Shown: positions 35,031 through 43,447, counted from the stretch's first letter. The stretch is 60,458 bases of DNA from Variovorax sp. Root473 (GCF_001426505.1 NZ_LMEV01000014.1:73123-133580); one strand, 5' to 3'. Notes: generated by a model from the sequence alone, not told the origin. Made by a program: numbers and translations.

Positions 35031-35492
35031 TTACTCGATGATGAACAGCGGCTGGCCGTATTCGACCGCCTGGCCGTTTTCGCCGAGGATCTGCGTGACC
35101 GTGCCGGCCTTGTCGGCCTCGATTTCGTTGAGGATCTTCATCGCCTCGATGATGCAGAGCGTGTCGCCCTCGCTCACCTTGCTGCCGACTTCGACGAAAG
35201 CCGCGGCGCCCGGGCTGGACGAACGGTAGAAGGTGCCGACCATCGGCGACTTCACGGCATGGCCGCTCGGTGCGGCTTCGACGGCGGGGGCCGCGGCGGC
35301 CGGAGCGGCAGCACCGGCCACGGCGGGCGCCGCAACAGCGGGCGCGGCGGCCAGGGTCTGCACGTACTGCACGGGGGCGGCACCACCACCCTTGACGATG
35401 CGGACCTTGCCTTCGGTCTCGGTGATTTCCAGTTCGGAAATATTCGATTCGGACACCAGATCGATCAGTGTCTTGAGTTTGCGCAGATCCAT
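35031..35492 (-). CDS. accB: biotin carboxyl carrier protein
   Basis: AccB (153 residues) carries biotin on the lysine of EAMKILNE (K119). The N-terminal helix region [13 protein letters not shown], a flexible Ala/Pro/Val-rich linker (about residues 45-80) and a C-terminal biotinyl domain with [16 protein letters not shown] are all in place. It leads an accB-accC-prmA run. A GGAG motif 7 nt upstream of the ATG is a usable RBS. The 101-nt spacer before it holds inverted repeats that could be an operator or a terminator of the upstream gene. Confidence 0.97.
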   Translation of the reverse strand: MDLRKLKTLIDLVSESNISELEITETEGKVRIVKGGGAAPVQYVQTLAAAPAVAAPAVAGAAAPAAAAPAVEAAPSGHAVKSPMVGTFYRSSSPGAAAFVEVGSKVSEGDTLCIIEAMKILNEIEADKAGTVTQILGENGQAVEYGQPLFIIE

Positions 35493-35536
35493 GGGACTCC
35501 AGTGCCAGCTTTGCCGGTCTTTAGGAAAGAACTTGA

Positions 35537-35575
35537 CCGAAAATCGTCGATTTTCGGCGTTTGGCGCCTAACGCC
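35537..35575. other. two adjacent inverted repeats upstream of accB
   Basis: CCGAAAATC (35537-35545) pairs with GATTTTCGG (35549-35557) across 3 nt. Next to it GGCGTT (35556-35561) pairs with AACGCC (35570-35575). On the minus strand the first is followed by TCAAGTTCTTT, so it may terminate the tlpA-like gene, or serve as an accBC operator. Confidence 0.45.
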
Positions 35576-35593
35576 AGCTTGTGTATTTTGATT

Positions 35594-36154
35594 CTAACCG
35601 TGAACAAGTTGGCGTCGCCACGCGTCCAGGTCGGTCGTTTCAAGCTTGCCCATTTTACGAGCCAGCACGGAACCGTCGGCATGGAGCACCAAGGTGAACG
35701 GCAGGCCACCCCCCGTATTGCCCAGATTCTTCACCAGTTCCATGCCCTGCAAGCCCGCCAGCGCGGTCGGGTAGGTGACCGGCGTGCGCTGCAGGAACTT
35801 GCGCACGGCACTGGGTTGATCGATGGCCAATCCCACCACTTGCCAGCCGTTGGCGCCGTGTTCGCGGAAAAAGGTGTCGATCATCGGCATTTCTTCGACG
35901 CAGGGCGGGCACCACGTGGCCCAGAAGTTGAGCAGCACGGGCTTGCCGCGCAGGCTCGTCAGGGCCAGTTCGCCGCCCTCGGGGCGCTCGAAGCGTTGGT
36001 CCCAGAACATGGCGGCATCGAGCTTTTCGCCGCCGGTGGACGCGACGCCGCTGTCATTGCGCTCCCGCCACCAGGCGCCGGCAATGCCGGCCGCGGCAGC
36101 GACTGCCGCCACGCCGGCATACAGCATGCCGCGTCGTGTGGGCGTTGAAGTCAT
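35594..36154 (-). CDS. TlpA-family thiol-disulfide oxidoreductase
   Basis: A 186-residue thioredoxin-fold protein. It has an N-terminal membrane anchor/signal (MLYAGVAAVAAAAGIAGAWW) and an active-site WATWCPPCVEEMP near residue 80, typical of TlpA/ResA-type periplasmic reductases that keep partner cysteines reduced, for example in cytochrome c or cupredoxin maturation. The specific partner is unknown. Its start codon overlaps the stop of the upstream unknown gene by one base (TAATG), indicating translational coupling. Confidence 0.87.
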   Translation of the reverse strand: MTSTPTRRGMLYAGVAAVAAAAGIAGAWWRERNDSGVASTGGEKLDAAMFWDQRFERPEGGELALTSLRGKPVLLNFWATWCPPCVEEMPMIDTFFREHGANGWQVVGLAIDQPSAVRKFLQRTPVTYPTALAGLQGMELVKNLGNTGGGLPFTLVLHADGSVLARKMGKLETTDLDAWRRQLVHG

Positions 36155-36750
36155 TACTGGTCCTTTTCTTGTTCAATGCGTCGGCGCAGCGCGTTCAGGT
36201 CGCCGCGCGGCGCGCGCCCCTGGGCGTCGGGCTTGAGGGCGCCGCGCAGGTCGTCGAGGTCGTACACCAGCAGATGGACCCCGATTTCCTCGCCCAGCGC
36301 CCGGCTCGGCGCGTGGACGCTGAGGGCTTCGACCTGCTCGCCATGAAAGCCGGTCACCATGCGCGGCTCGTAGTCCACATGGTGATCGATCAGGGCGATT
36401 TCGGCCGACTTGGAATCATCGCAGAACAATTGAATATAAATGTCTGACAAACGCGTGGCCGTGCCGTGCCAGACCGCGCCGCCCACATGCGGCCGGAACA
36501 CGGCCATGCGCTCCATCCACTCGAGCGCGAGCAGGCGCAGTGCGTGCAGTTCCCGGGGTTGGGTGTCGGCACAGAAAAGCGCGATGTAGTCGCGCACCTC
36601 GGCCTCGACCTCGTCGTTGTTGGGCAGCGCGGTGCGCGCGGGGAGGCCGAGTTCGCGCAGCGCCCGGCGCTTGGCCGGGCCGTACTCGAGCCCCTCCTCG
36701 ACGACGAGTCGGGCGGCAACGGCGGCGATTTCACGCTTGGACGTGTCCAT
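36154..36750 (-). CDS. conserved protein of unknown function upstream of tlpA-like gene
   Basis: I do not recognise this 198-residue protein. It has no signal peptide or membrane helix and is predicted cytosolic. The N-terminal third is helical and basic (KREIAAVAARLVVEEGLEYGPAKRRALRELGL). The middle holds FRPHVGGAVWHGTATRLSDIYIQLFCDDSKSAEIALIDHHVDYEP, which loosely resembles a nucleotidyltransferase-like core, but I would not assign it. It is divergent from mpl (102 nt apart) and translationally coupled to the TlpA-like gene. A CAAAAT hexamer sits 6 nt before the ATG. I chose the ATG at 36750 because the in-frame extension upstream is compositionally odd. Confidence 0.7.
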   Translation of the reverse strand: MDTSKREIAAVAARLVVEEGLEYGPAKRRALRELGLPARTALPNNDEVEAEVRDYIALFCADTQPRELHALRLLALEWMERMAVFRPHVGGAVWHGTATRLSDIYIQLFCDDSKSAEIALIDHHVDYEPRMVTGFHGEQVEALSVHAPSRALGEEIGVHLLVYDLDDLRGALKPDAQGRAPRGDLNALRRRIEQEKDQ

Positions 36751-36839
36751 CGGGGCATTTTGCCCGCTGCGCGCGCCCCTCACATGAACATCAGTACGGC
36801 GCCCGGGGCGAAGCCGCCGGGCCACCTGCGGCGCCTCCC

Positions 36840-36854
36840 TAGAATTGGCCGATG
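36840..36854 (+). promoter_or_regulatory. -10-like element abutting the mpl start
   Basis: TAGAAT (36840-36845) ends exactly 6 nt before the mpl ATG, the spacing expected if the A of ATG is the transcription start. No RBS is visible. Confidence 0.5.
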
Positions 36855-38261
36855 CACATTCATATTCTGGGTATCTGCGGCACGTTCATGGGTGGTGTGG
36901 CCGCCCTCGCACGCGAAGCAGGCCACCGGGTCACGGGCTGCGACGCCGGCGTGTACCCCCCGATGAGCGACCAGCTGCGCGCGCTCGGCATCGACCTGAT
37001 CGAAGGCTTCGGCGCCGACCAGCTGGACCTCGCCCCCGACATGTTCGTGGTCGGCAACGTGGTCTCGCGGGCCTGCCTGCCCGACGGCAGCCCCAAATTC
37101 CCGCTGATGGAAGCCATCCTCGACGCCGGCAAGCCCTACACCAGCGGCCCGCAGTGGCTGGCCGAACACGTGCTGCAGGGCCGGCATGTGCTGGCCGTGG
37201 CCGGCACGCACGGCAAGACGACCACCACCTCGATGCTGGCCTGGGTGCTCCAACAGGGCGGCAAGGCGCCCGGCTTCCTGGTCGGCGGCGTGCCGCTGGA
37301 CTTCGGCGTGTCGGCCCGGTTGGGCGACGGCCCGGCCTTCGTGATCGAGGCCGACGAGTACGACACGGCCTTCTTCGACAAGCGCAGCAAGTTCGTCCAC
37401 TACCGGCCTCGCACTGCGGTACTGAACAACCTGGAGTTCGATCACGCCGACATCTTTGACGATCTGGCCGCCATCGAGCGCCAGTTCCATCACCTCGTGC
37501 GCACCGTGCCTGGCACCGGGCGCCTCGTGGTGAACGCCACCGAAGAAAGCCTGCAGCGCGTGCTGGCCCAGGGCTGCTGGAGCGAACTCGCACGCTTCGG
37601 CGACGGCGGTCCGGCCACGGAATGGCAGGCGCGCGGCACGCACGACGCCTTCGATGTGCTGCACCGCGGCAAGGTGGTCGGCCGGGTCGAGTGGGAGCTT
37701 TCGGGTCTGCATAACCAGATGAACGCGCTGGCCGCCATCGCGGCGGCAGACCATGTGGGCGTGCCGCCGGCCGATGCGGCCCGCGCGCTCGGGCGCTTTC
37801 GCAACGTGCGCCGCCGCATGGAACTGCGCGGCATGGTCGAGGGCCAGGGCGGCGCGATCACCGTCTACGACGATTTCGCCCACCACCCCACCGCGATCCG
37901 CACCACGCTCGACGGGCTGCGCAAGAAACTCGACGACGCCGGCAAGCAAAGTGAGCGCATCCTCGCGGCCTTCGAGCCGCGCAGCAACACGATGAAGCTG
38001 GGCGTGATGGCCGCGCAGCTCCCCTGGAGCCTGGAATCGGCCGACCTGTCGTTCTGCCACACGGCCGGCCTCGACTGGGACGCGGCCGCCGCGCTGGCAC
38101 CGATGGGCACACGCGCCCAGGTCGCCGGCGCCATCGAGCCGCTGGTGCAGCAGGTGGTGGCCGCGGCGCGGCCCGGCGATCACATCGTCTGCATGAGCAA
38201 CGGCGGCTTCGGCGGCGTGCACGAAAAACTGCTGGACGCCCTGCGCGCCGCCCACGGATGA
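36852..38261 (+). CDS. mpl: UDP-N-acetylmuramate:murein tripeptide ligase
   Basis: Mpl (469 residues) re-attaches the recycled tripeptide L-Ala-gamma-D-Glu-meso-Dap to UDP-MurNAc. It is a Mur-ligase homologue: an N-terminal Rossmann domain (HILGICGTFMGGVAALAREAGH), a central ATPase domain with P-loop GTHGKTTTTSML, the EADEYDTAFFDKRSKFVHY segment distinctive of Mpl (as opposed to MurC), and a C-terminal domain (VYDDFAHHPTAIRTTL). It fits with ampD elsewhere in the window as a murein-recycling function. The last codon overlaps the cupin gene in ATGA. Confidence 0.95.
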   Translation: MHIHILGICGTFMGGVAALAREAGHRVTGCDAGVYPPMSDQLRALGIDLIEGFGADQLDLAPDMFVVGNVVSRACLPDGSPKFPLMEAILDAGKPYTSGPQWLAEHVLQGRHVLAVAGTHGKTTTTSMLAWVLQQGGKAPGFLVGGVPLDFGVSARLGDGPAFVIEADEYDTAFFDKRSKFVHYRPRTAVLNNLEFDHADIFDDLAAIERQFHHLVRTVPGTGRLVVNATEESLQRVLAQGCWSELARFGDGGPATEWQARGTHDAFDVLHRGKVVGRVEWELSGLHNQMNALAAIAAADHVGVPPADAARALGRFRNVRRRMELRGMVEGQGGAITVYDDFAHHPTAIRTTLDGLRKKLDDAGKQSERILAAFEPRSNTMKLGVMAAQLPWSLESADLSFCHTAGLDWDAAAALAPMGTRAQVAGAIEPLVQQVVAAARPGDHIVCMSNGGFGGVHEKLLDALRAAHG

Positions 38262-38770
38262 TGAGCGCCATGCGCGCACAGCAACTGATCGACACCCTGA
38301 AGCTCCAGCCCCACCCCGAGGGCGGCTGGTACCGCGAGGTGTTCCGGTCGGCCGCGAGCGTGGCACCCGGCGATGGCCGCGCGCCGCGCAGCGCGCTGAC
38401 CAGCATCTATTTCCTGCTCGAAGCCCACCAGCATTCGCGCTGGCACCGGGTGCTGTCGGACGAAGTCTGGGTGCACCTGGAAGGCGTGCCGCTGGCGCTG
38501 TGGACCTGCGACGCCGCGATGCGGACCGCGCCGGCCCACGTGAAGCTGGGCCCGGTCGATGTGCACGGCACCCGGCCGCAGCACGTGGTGCCCGCCGGCC
38601 AGTGGCAGGCCGCGCGCCCGATCCAGGGCCATGCGGCCGGCGACTACACGCTGGTCGCCTGCATGGTCGGGCCGGGCTTCGACTTCGCGGACTTCTCGCT
38701 GGTGCCGCAGGGCAGCGACGAGGCGGCGTCGATGCGGCACCACTGGCCCGACCTGGCCAGCATGCTCTAA
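38258..38770 (+). CDS. DUF985/cupin_5 domain protein
   Basis: A 170-residue cupin-fold protein of the DUF985 (cupin_5) family. It shows the characteristic start LKLQPHPEGGWYREVFRS, the metal/cupin strands TSIYFLLEAHQHSRWHRVLSDEVWVHLEG, and the second half VVPAGQWQAA and YTLVACMVGPGFDFADF. Family members are small single-domain proteins of uncertain enzymatic role. Its start overlaps the mpl stop by 4 nt, so expression is coupled to mpl. It is convergent with the DAHP synthase, with only 12 bp between stops. Confidence 0.88.
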   Translation: MMSAMRAQQLIDTLKLQPHPEGGWYREVFRSAASVAPGDGRAPRSALTSIYFLLEAHQHSRWHRVLSDEVWVHLEGVPLALWTCDAAMRTAPAHVKLGPVDVHGTRPQHVVPAGQWQAARPIQGHAAGDYTLVACMVGPGFDFADFSLVPQGSDEAASMRHHWPDLASML

Positions 38771-38782
38771 CTAACTACCGAT

Positions 38783-39901
38783 TCAGCCCCGGCGCTGCTT
38801 GACGGCCTGAGACAAGGTCTCGAGCACCTGCACCGAATCGTCCCAGCCGATGCACGCATCGGTGATGCTCTTGCCGTACTCGAGGCCCGACAGCTGGTCC
38901 TTGCCCGGCGTGAACTTCTGTGCGCCCGCCTGCAGGTGGCTTTCGATCATCACGCCGAACACGCGATTGGAGCCGCCGGCGATCTGGCCGGCGATGTCCT
39001 TGGCCACGTCGATCTGCTTCTGATGCTGCTTGGAGCTGTTGGCGTGGCTGCAGTCGACCATGAGCGTGGGCGGCAGCTTGGCGGCTTCGAGGTCCTTGCA
39101 GGCCGCCTCGACGCTGGCGGCGTCGTAGTTCGGCGTCTTGCCGCCGCGCAGGATCACGTGGCAGTCGCGGTTGCCGTTCGTCTGCACGATCGCGACCTGG
39201 CCGTTCTTGTGCACGGACAGAAAGTGGTGGCCGCGCGCTGCCGCCTGGATGGCGTCGGTCGCGATGCGGATGTTGCCGTCGGTACCATTCTTGAAGCCGA
39301 TGGGCGCCGACAGGCCCGAGGCCAGCTCGCGATGCACCTGGCTCTCGGTGGTGCGCGCGCCGATGGCGCCCCAGGCGATCAGGTCGCCGATGTACTGCGG
39401 CGAGATCACGTCGAGGAATTCGCTGCCCGCCGGCAGGCCCAGGCGGTTGATGTCGATCAGCAGCTGGCGCGCGATGCGCAGGCCTTCGTCGATGCGGTAG
39501 CTCTCGTCCAGGTACGGGTCGTTGATGAGCCCCTTCCAGCCGACCGTGGTGCGCGGCTTCTCGAAGTACACGCGCATCACGATTTCCAACGTGCCGGCGT
39601 ACTTGTCGCGCTCGGCCTTGAGGCGGCGGGCGTACTCGAGCGCCGCGGCCGGGTCGTGGATCGAACACGGGCCCATGACCACCAGCAGCCGGTCGTCCTT
39701 GCCGGCCATGATGTTGTGAATGCCGCGGCGGGTGCCGGAGATCAGCGCTTCGATCGGCGTGCCGCGGATCGGGAAGAAGCGGATCAGATGTTCGGGAGGG
39801 GGGAGCACGTTGATGTCCTTGATGCGTTCGTCGTCGGTCTTGCTGGTTTTTTCGACGCTCGCATACCAGCTGTCGCCGGCGGGAGGGGTGTTCGTGCTCA
39901 T
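38783..39901 (-). CDS. aroG: 3-deoxy-7-phosphoheptulonate (DAHP) synthase, class I
   Basis: DAHP synthase (372 residues) condenses phosphoenolpyruvate and erythrose 4-phosphate in the first step of aromatic amino acid synthesis. AroF/G/H-type motifs are GPCSIHD, FEKPRTTVGWKGLINDP, and GARTTESQVHRELASGLS. Which amino acid inhibits it allosterically cannot be read by eye, so the G isotype is nominal. The ATG at 39901 has AAGGAAGAG upstream. A terminator and an aromatic-rich leader peptide lie between it and the probable promoter, indicating attenuation. aroE, a later pathway gene, lies 11 kb away. Confidence 0.95.
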   Translation of the reverse strand: MSTNTPPAGDSWYASVEKTSKTDDERIKDINVLPPPEHLIRFFPIRGTPIEALISGTRRGIHNIMAGKDDRLLVVMGPCSIHDPAAALEYARRLKAERDKYAGTLEIVMRVYFEKPRTTVGWKGLINDPYLDESYRIDEGLRIARQLLIDINRLGLPAGSEFLDVISPQYIGDLIAWGAIGARTTESQVHRELASGLSAPIGFKNGTDGNIRIATDAIQAAARGHHFLSVHKNGQVAIVQTNGNRDCHVILRGGKTPNYDAASVEAACKDLEAAKLPPTLMVDCSHANSSKQHQKQIDVAKDIAGQIAGGSNRVFGVMIESHLQAGAQKFTPGKDQLSGLEYGKSITDACIGWDDSVQVLETLSQAVKQRRG

Positions 39902-39944
39902 GGTTCTCTTCCTTGTTGGTGTGAATGAAAAATCGTCAGGGCAT

Positions 39945-39980
39945 AAAAAAACCGCCGGGGGCTGGAAGCCACCGGCGGTT
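39945..39980 (-). terminator. attenuator terminator in the aroG leader
   Basis: On the minus strand AACCGCCGG (39980-39972) pairs perfectly with CCGGCGGTT (39958-39950), and the T run continues to 39945. It stands 43 nt upstream of the aroG start codon and after a leader peptide, so it can only affect aroG itself. A copy of the 3' arm (CCGGCGG) sits in the leader at 40027-40021 and could form a competing antiterminator. Confidence 0.8.
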
Positions 39981-40001
39981 CTGGGAGGGTGTTCGTTTGC
40001 T

Positions 40002-40076
40002 TTACGCGCTCGCCTCTCGTCCGCCGGAAACCGGGAACCAAAAGTAGGCAAAAAAGTAAGCGCGGAGGGCGGACAT
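40002..40076 (-). CDS. aroG leader peptide rich in Tyr/Phe/Trp
   Basis: A 24-codon ORF, ATG to TAA, whose residues 7-14 read YFFAYFWF: seven aromatic residues in eight. It lies 100 nt upstream of the DAHP synthase start and is followed by a strong intrinsic terminator. Such leader peptides sense charged aromatic tRNAs by ribosome stalling. No Shine-Dalgarno sequence is visible. A TACATT hexamer 8 nt before the ATG suggests a leaderless start. The peptide itself is presumably only regulatory. Confidence 0.75.
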   Translation of the reverse strand: MSALRAYFFAYFWFPVSGGREASA

Positions 40077-40096
40077 GTGGGCGGAATGTAGCACGG

Positions 40097-40125
40097 AAAA
40101 CAAAAACCCGGCCAGGCGACCGGGT
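40097..40125 (-). terminator. terminator of the BamE-like lipoprotein gene
   Basis: On the minus strand ACCCGG (40125-40120) pairs with CCGGGT (40111-40106), followed by the T-rich TTTTTGTTTT. It lies 12 nt past the stop and isolates the aroG leader from upstream transcription. Confidence 0.65.
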
Positions 40126-40136
40126 CGGTGTTGTTT

Positions 40137-40670
40137 TTACCGGTAGCCCGATTCGTTGGCGTTGTGGATGATCCAGATCAGATTGCCGCTGCTGAAATCG
40201 CCCATGCCGCCGCCCGCGAAGATCAGGCGGCCCTGGCCCTTGTAGGTCATCTCGAAGCGATGGCGGTCGCTGCCGAAATAGAACGGAATCCAGGCCTTGC
40301 CCGTGATGTAGGCGCCCTGGTCGGTGGGCTGGCCGGCGAGGTCGGTGACCTGCTTGGTGCTCATGCCGATCTGCAGCCGCGTGAACTTGCTGTTGCGCGC
40401 CGGGTTGCCGGTGATCTCACCCTCGTAGCCGTTCAGGCCCTTGACGGTGCGACCGCTGCCGGCCTCGACCTTGGACGAGTCGATCACGCTGCCACGGGCG
40501 TCCATGCCGGCCTTGGAGCCGCTGGGCGCCGCGGGCGCTGCAGCAGCGGGTGCCGGTGCTGCGGCGGGCTGGCTGCCTGAACCGCCGCGCGAGGCGCAAC
40601 CGGCGGTGGCCAGCGCCACCACGGCGGTCACAGCCCACAGCACGGCGGGCGAATTGATCCTGTTCCCCAT
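40137..40670 (-). CDS. putative lipoprotein with BamE/SmpA-like domain
   Basis: A 177-residue protein with a signal peptide and lipobox LATAGC (Cys near residue 25), an Ala/Pro-rich linker, and a C-terminal domain beginning FTRLQIGMSTKQVTDLAGQPTDQGAY. This motif (xIxxGMxxxxVxxLxGxP) is typical of SmpA/BamE-fold lipoproteins. It is not the canonical BamE, which is shorter. Function is unknown, with the outer membrane or periplasm the likely location. A good RBS (AAGGAG, 7 nt) supports the ATG at 40670. It lies 81 nt downstream of tldD. Confidence 0.75.
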   Translation of the reverse strand: MGNRINSPAVLWAVTAVVALATAGCASRGGSGSQPAAAPAPAAAAPAAPSGSKAGMDARGSVIDSSKVEAGSGRTVKGLNGYEGEITGNPARNSKFTRLQIGMSTKQVTDLAGQPTDQGAYITGKAWIPFYFGSDRHRFEMTYKGQGRLIFAGGGMGDFSSGNLIWIIHNANESGYR

Positions 40671-40751
40671 TGAATGCTCCTTGATTCGTCGTTCGCAAAA
40701 AAGGAGCGCAGCTTAGCAACCGAAGGAAACAGCCGGCAAGTGCCGAAAGTC

Positions 40752-42212
40752 CTAAGCCGTTCCACCTACCGTCAGGCCATCGATGCGAAGGGTCGGCTGG
40801 CCGACGCCCACCGGCACGCTCTGGCCTTCCTTGCCGCAGGTGCCGACGCCCGAATCGAGCGCCATGTCGTTGCCGATCATGGTCACGCGGGTGAGCGCGT
40901 CGGGGCCGTTGCCCACGATGGTCGCGCCCTTCACCGGGTACTGGATCTTGCCGTTCTCGACCCAGAAGGCCTCACTGGCCGAGAACACGAACTTGCCGCT
41001 CGTGATGTCGACCTGCCCGCCGCCGAAGTTGGTGGCGTACAGGCCCTTCTTGATGCTGGCGACGATTTCCGCCGGGTCCTTGTCGCCGCCGAGCATGTAG
41101 GTGTTGGTCATGCGCGGCATCGGCACGTGGGCGTAGCTCTCGCGGCGGCCGTTGCCCGTGGGCTTGACCTTCATGAGGCGCGCGTTCATCGAATCCTGGA
41201 TGTAGCCCTTGAGGATGCCGTCCTCGATCAGCACGTTGCGCTGGCTGGCGTGGCCCTCGTCGTCCACGTTGAGCGAGCCGCGGCGGTCGGCGATGGTGCC
41301 GTCGTCGAGCACCGTGACGCCCTTGGCCGCCACGCGCTGGCCGATGCGGCCGGCGAACGCGCTCGAGCCCTTGCGGTTGAAGTCGCCCTCCAGGCCGTGG
41401 CCGATGGCTTCGTGCAGCAGGATGCCGGGCCAGCCCGAGCCGAGCACGACCGTCATCTCGCCGGCCGGAGCCGGGCGGGCGTCGAGGTTGGTCAGCGCGG
41501 CCTTCACGGCGTGGTCGACGTATTCGGCGATCTGCTCGTCGGTGAAATAAGCCAGGCCAAAGCGCCCGCCGCCGCCGCCCGACCCGACCTCGCGGCGCCC
41601 GTTCTGTTCAGCGATCACCGTGACCGACAGCCGCACCAGCGGCCGCACGTCGGCGGCCAGCGTGCCGTCGGCGCGCGCCACCATCACCACGTCGTACTCG
41701 CTGGCCAGGCCCGCCATGACCTGTGCCACGCGCGGGTCGCGCGAGCGGGCCAGCTTCTCGACCTTCTCGAGCAGCTTCACCTTGGCCGTGCTGTCGAGCG
41801 TGGCAATGGGGTCGATGCCGCCGTACAGCGAGCGGCTGGAGGCGATCTTGCGCGGCACGGTCTTCACGCGTGCCGTGCGGCCGGCGGAGGAAATGGAGCG
41901 CACCGTGCGCGCCGCGTCGAGCAGCGACGCCTCGGAGATGTCGTCCGAGTAGGCAAAGGCGGTTTTTTCGCCGCTCACGGCGCGCACGCCAACGCCCTGG
42001 TCGATGCTGAAGCTGCCGGTCTTGACGATGCCTTCTTCGAGGCTCCAGCCCTCGGCGCGGGTGTACTGGAAATACAGGTCGGCATCGTCCACGCGGTGCG
42101 CGGTGATCTCGGCCAGTGCCTTGCTCAGGTGCGATTCGTCCAGGCCGAACGGCGTGAGCAGAAGCTGTTGCGCTGTAGCCAAGCGCTCGATGGTGGGTTC
42201 GCGAGAGATCAT
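40752..42212 (-). CDS. tldD: metalloprotease TldD
   Basis: TldD (486 residues from the chosen start) forms a protease with TldE/PmbA that degrades unfolded small peptides, including processing of microcins and antitoxins. The zinc motif HEAIGH appears in LLHEAIGHGLEGDFNRKGSS, and the TldD signature VLDDGTIADRRGSLNVDDEGH follows. I prefer the ATG at 42212 to the one at 42221: the upstream ATG overlaps a TAGAAT -10-like hexamer (42225-42220) that ends 7 nt before 42212, which would make the mRNA leaderless. The partner tldE is not adjacent. Confidence 0.94.
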   Translation of the reverse strand: MISREPTIERLATAQQLLLTPFGLDESHLSKALAEITAHRVDDADLYFQYTRAEGWSLEEGIVKTGSFSIDQGVGVRAVSGEKTAFAYSDDISEASLLDAARTVRSISSAGRTARVKTVPRKIASSRSLYGGIDPIATLDSTAKVKLLEKVEKLARSRDPRVAQVMAGLASEYDVVMVARADGTLAADVRPLVRLSVTVIAEQNGRREVGSGGGGGRFGLAYFTDEQIAEYVDHAVKAALTNLDARPAPAGEMTVVLGSGWPGILLHEAIGHGLEGDFNRKGSSAFAGRIGQRVAAKGVTVLDDGTIADRRGSLNVDDEGHASQRNVLIEDGILKGYIQDSMNARLMKVKPTGNGRRESYAHVPMPRMTNTYMLGGDKDPAEIVASIKKGLYATNFGGGQVDITSGKFVFSASEAFWVENGKIQYPVKGATIVGNGPDALTRVTMIGNDMALDSGVGTCGKEGQSVPVGVGQPTLRIDGLTVGGTA

Positions 42213-42260
42213 GACTGCCATTCTAGGCAGCCGCCCCCTTCCGTGCCGCCCCGGGGGGCT

Positions 42261-43415
42261 CTAGCTCTGTGCCAGCTTCCGGGCTCGCGCGATCGACATC
42301 AGGATGCCCAGCCCCAGCCCCAGCGTGACCATGGCGGTGCCGCCGTAGCTGATGAACGGCAGCGGCACGCCCACCACCGGCAGGATGCCGCTGACCATGC
42401 CCATGTTCACGAAGGCGTAGGTGAAGAAGATCATGGTCACCGCCCCGGCGAGCAGGCGCGAGAACAGCGTGGGCGCGTTCAGCGCGATGTTCAGCCCGCG
42501 GAAGATCAGCAGGATGAAGGCCGCGATCAGCGCCAGGTTGCCGATCAGGCCGAATTCTTCCGAGTACGCCGCGAAGATGAAGTCGGTGGTGCGCTCGGGA
42601 ATGAACTCCAGGTGCGTCTGCGTGCCCTGCATGAAGCCCTTGCCGCCCACGCCGCCCGAGCCGATGGCGATCATCCCCTGGATGATGTGGAAGCCCTTGC
42701 CCAGCGGATCCTTGCTGGGGTCGAGCAGCGTGCACACGCGCTGCTTCTGGTAGTCGTGCAGCACGCGCCAGTCGACGCCGTCGACGCACAGCTGCGACTC
42801 GAAGCCCACGATCAGCGTGATGGCCACCGCGCCGATCACCACCGGCGGCACGATCAGCTTCCACGGCAGCCCGGCAAAGAAGATCACCGCCAGCCCGGCC
42901 GCCAGCACCAGCAGCGAGGTGCCCAGGTCGGGCTGCTTCATGATGAGCCCGACCGGCACGGCGAGCAGCACGGTCGCCACCACGAAGTCAAGCGGGCGCA
43001 GCTGGCCTTCGCGGCGCTGGAACCACCAGGCCAGCATCAGCGGCATCGCGATTTTCAGGATTTCGCTGGGCTGGATCACCACGCCCACATTGATCCAGCG
43101 CTGGGCGCCCTTCTTGGTGATGCCGAACAGCGCGACCGCGATCAGCAGCGCCACCCCCGCCGCATAGAGCGGCACGGCGAATGCCATGAGCCGCTGCGGC
43201 GGCACCTGCGCCACCACGAACATGATGCCGCCGGCCAGCAGCATGTTGCGTCCGTGGTCGAGAAAGCGCGAGCCATGGTCGTAGCCGGAGGAATACATGG
43301 TGAGCAGCCCGGCAAAGGCGAGCAGCATCACGGCAAAGGCCAGGAAGCCGTCGAAGCCCTGGAAGATGGGCGCAATACGACGCGCCAGGGAGGGCTGATT
43401 GAACACGGCAGACAT
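42261..43415 (-). CDS. rodA: rod shape-determining SEDS protein RodA
   Basis: RodA (384 residues, mrdB) is the SEDS-family peptidoglycan glycosyltransferase of the elongation machinery and works with PBP2. About ten membrane segments are visible. Family motifs include NVGVVIQPSEILKIAMPLMLAWWF, KQPDLGTSLLVL, and the extracellular loop GQGMQ-like region GGKGFMQGTQTHLEFIPERTTDFIFA with the catalytic-type acidic residue. Its usual mrd/mre partners lie outside the window, probably upstream on the minus strand elsewhere. A GATAAT hexamer 8 nt before the ATG suggests its own promoter. Confidence 0.95.
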   Translation of the reverse strand: MSAVFNQPSLARRIAPIFQGFDGFLAFAVMLLAFAGLLTMYSSGYDHGSRFLDHGRNMLLAGGIMFVVAQVPPQRLMAFAVPLYAAGVALLIAVALFGITKKGAQRWINVGVVIQPSEILKIAMPLMLAWWFQRREGQLRPLDFVVATVLLAVPVGLIMKQPDLGTSLLVLAAGLAVIFFAGLPWKLIVPPVVIGAVAITLIVGFESQLCVDGVDWRVLHDYQKQRVCTLLDPSKDPLGKGFHIIQGMIAIGSGGVGGKGFMQGTQTHLEFIPERTTDFIFAAYSEEFGLIGNLALIAAFILLIFRGLNIALNAPTLFSRLLAGAVTMIFFTYAFVNMGMVSGILPVVGVPLPFISYGGTAMVTLGLGLGILMSIARARKLAQS

Positions 43416-43447
43416 GGGGGCGGATTATCCGCGCCCCGCCCGTGCGT

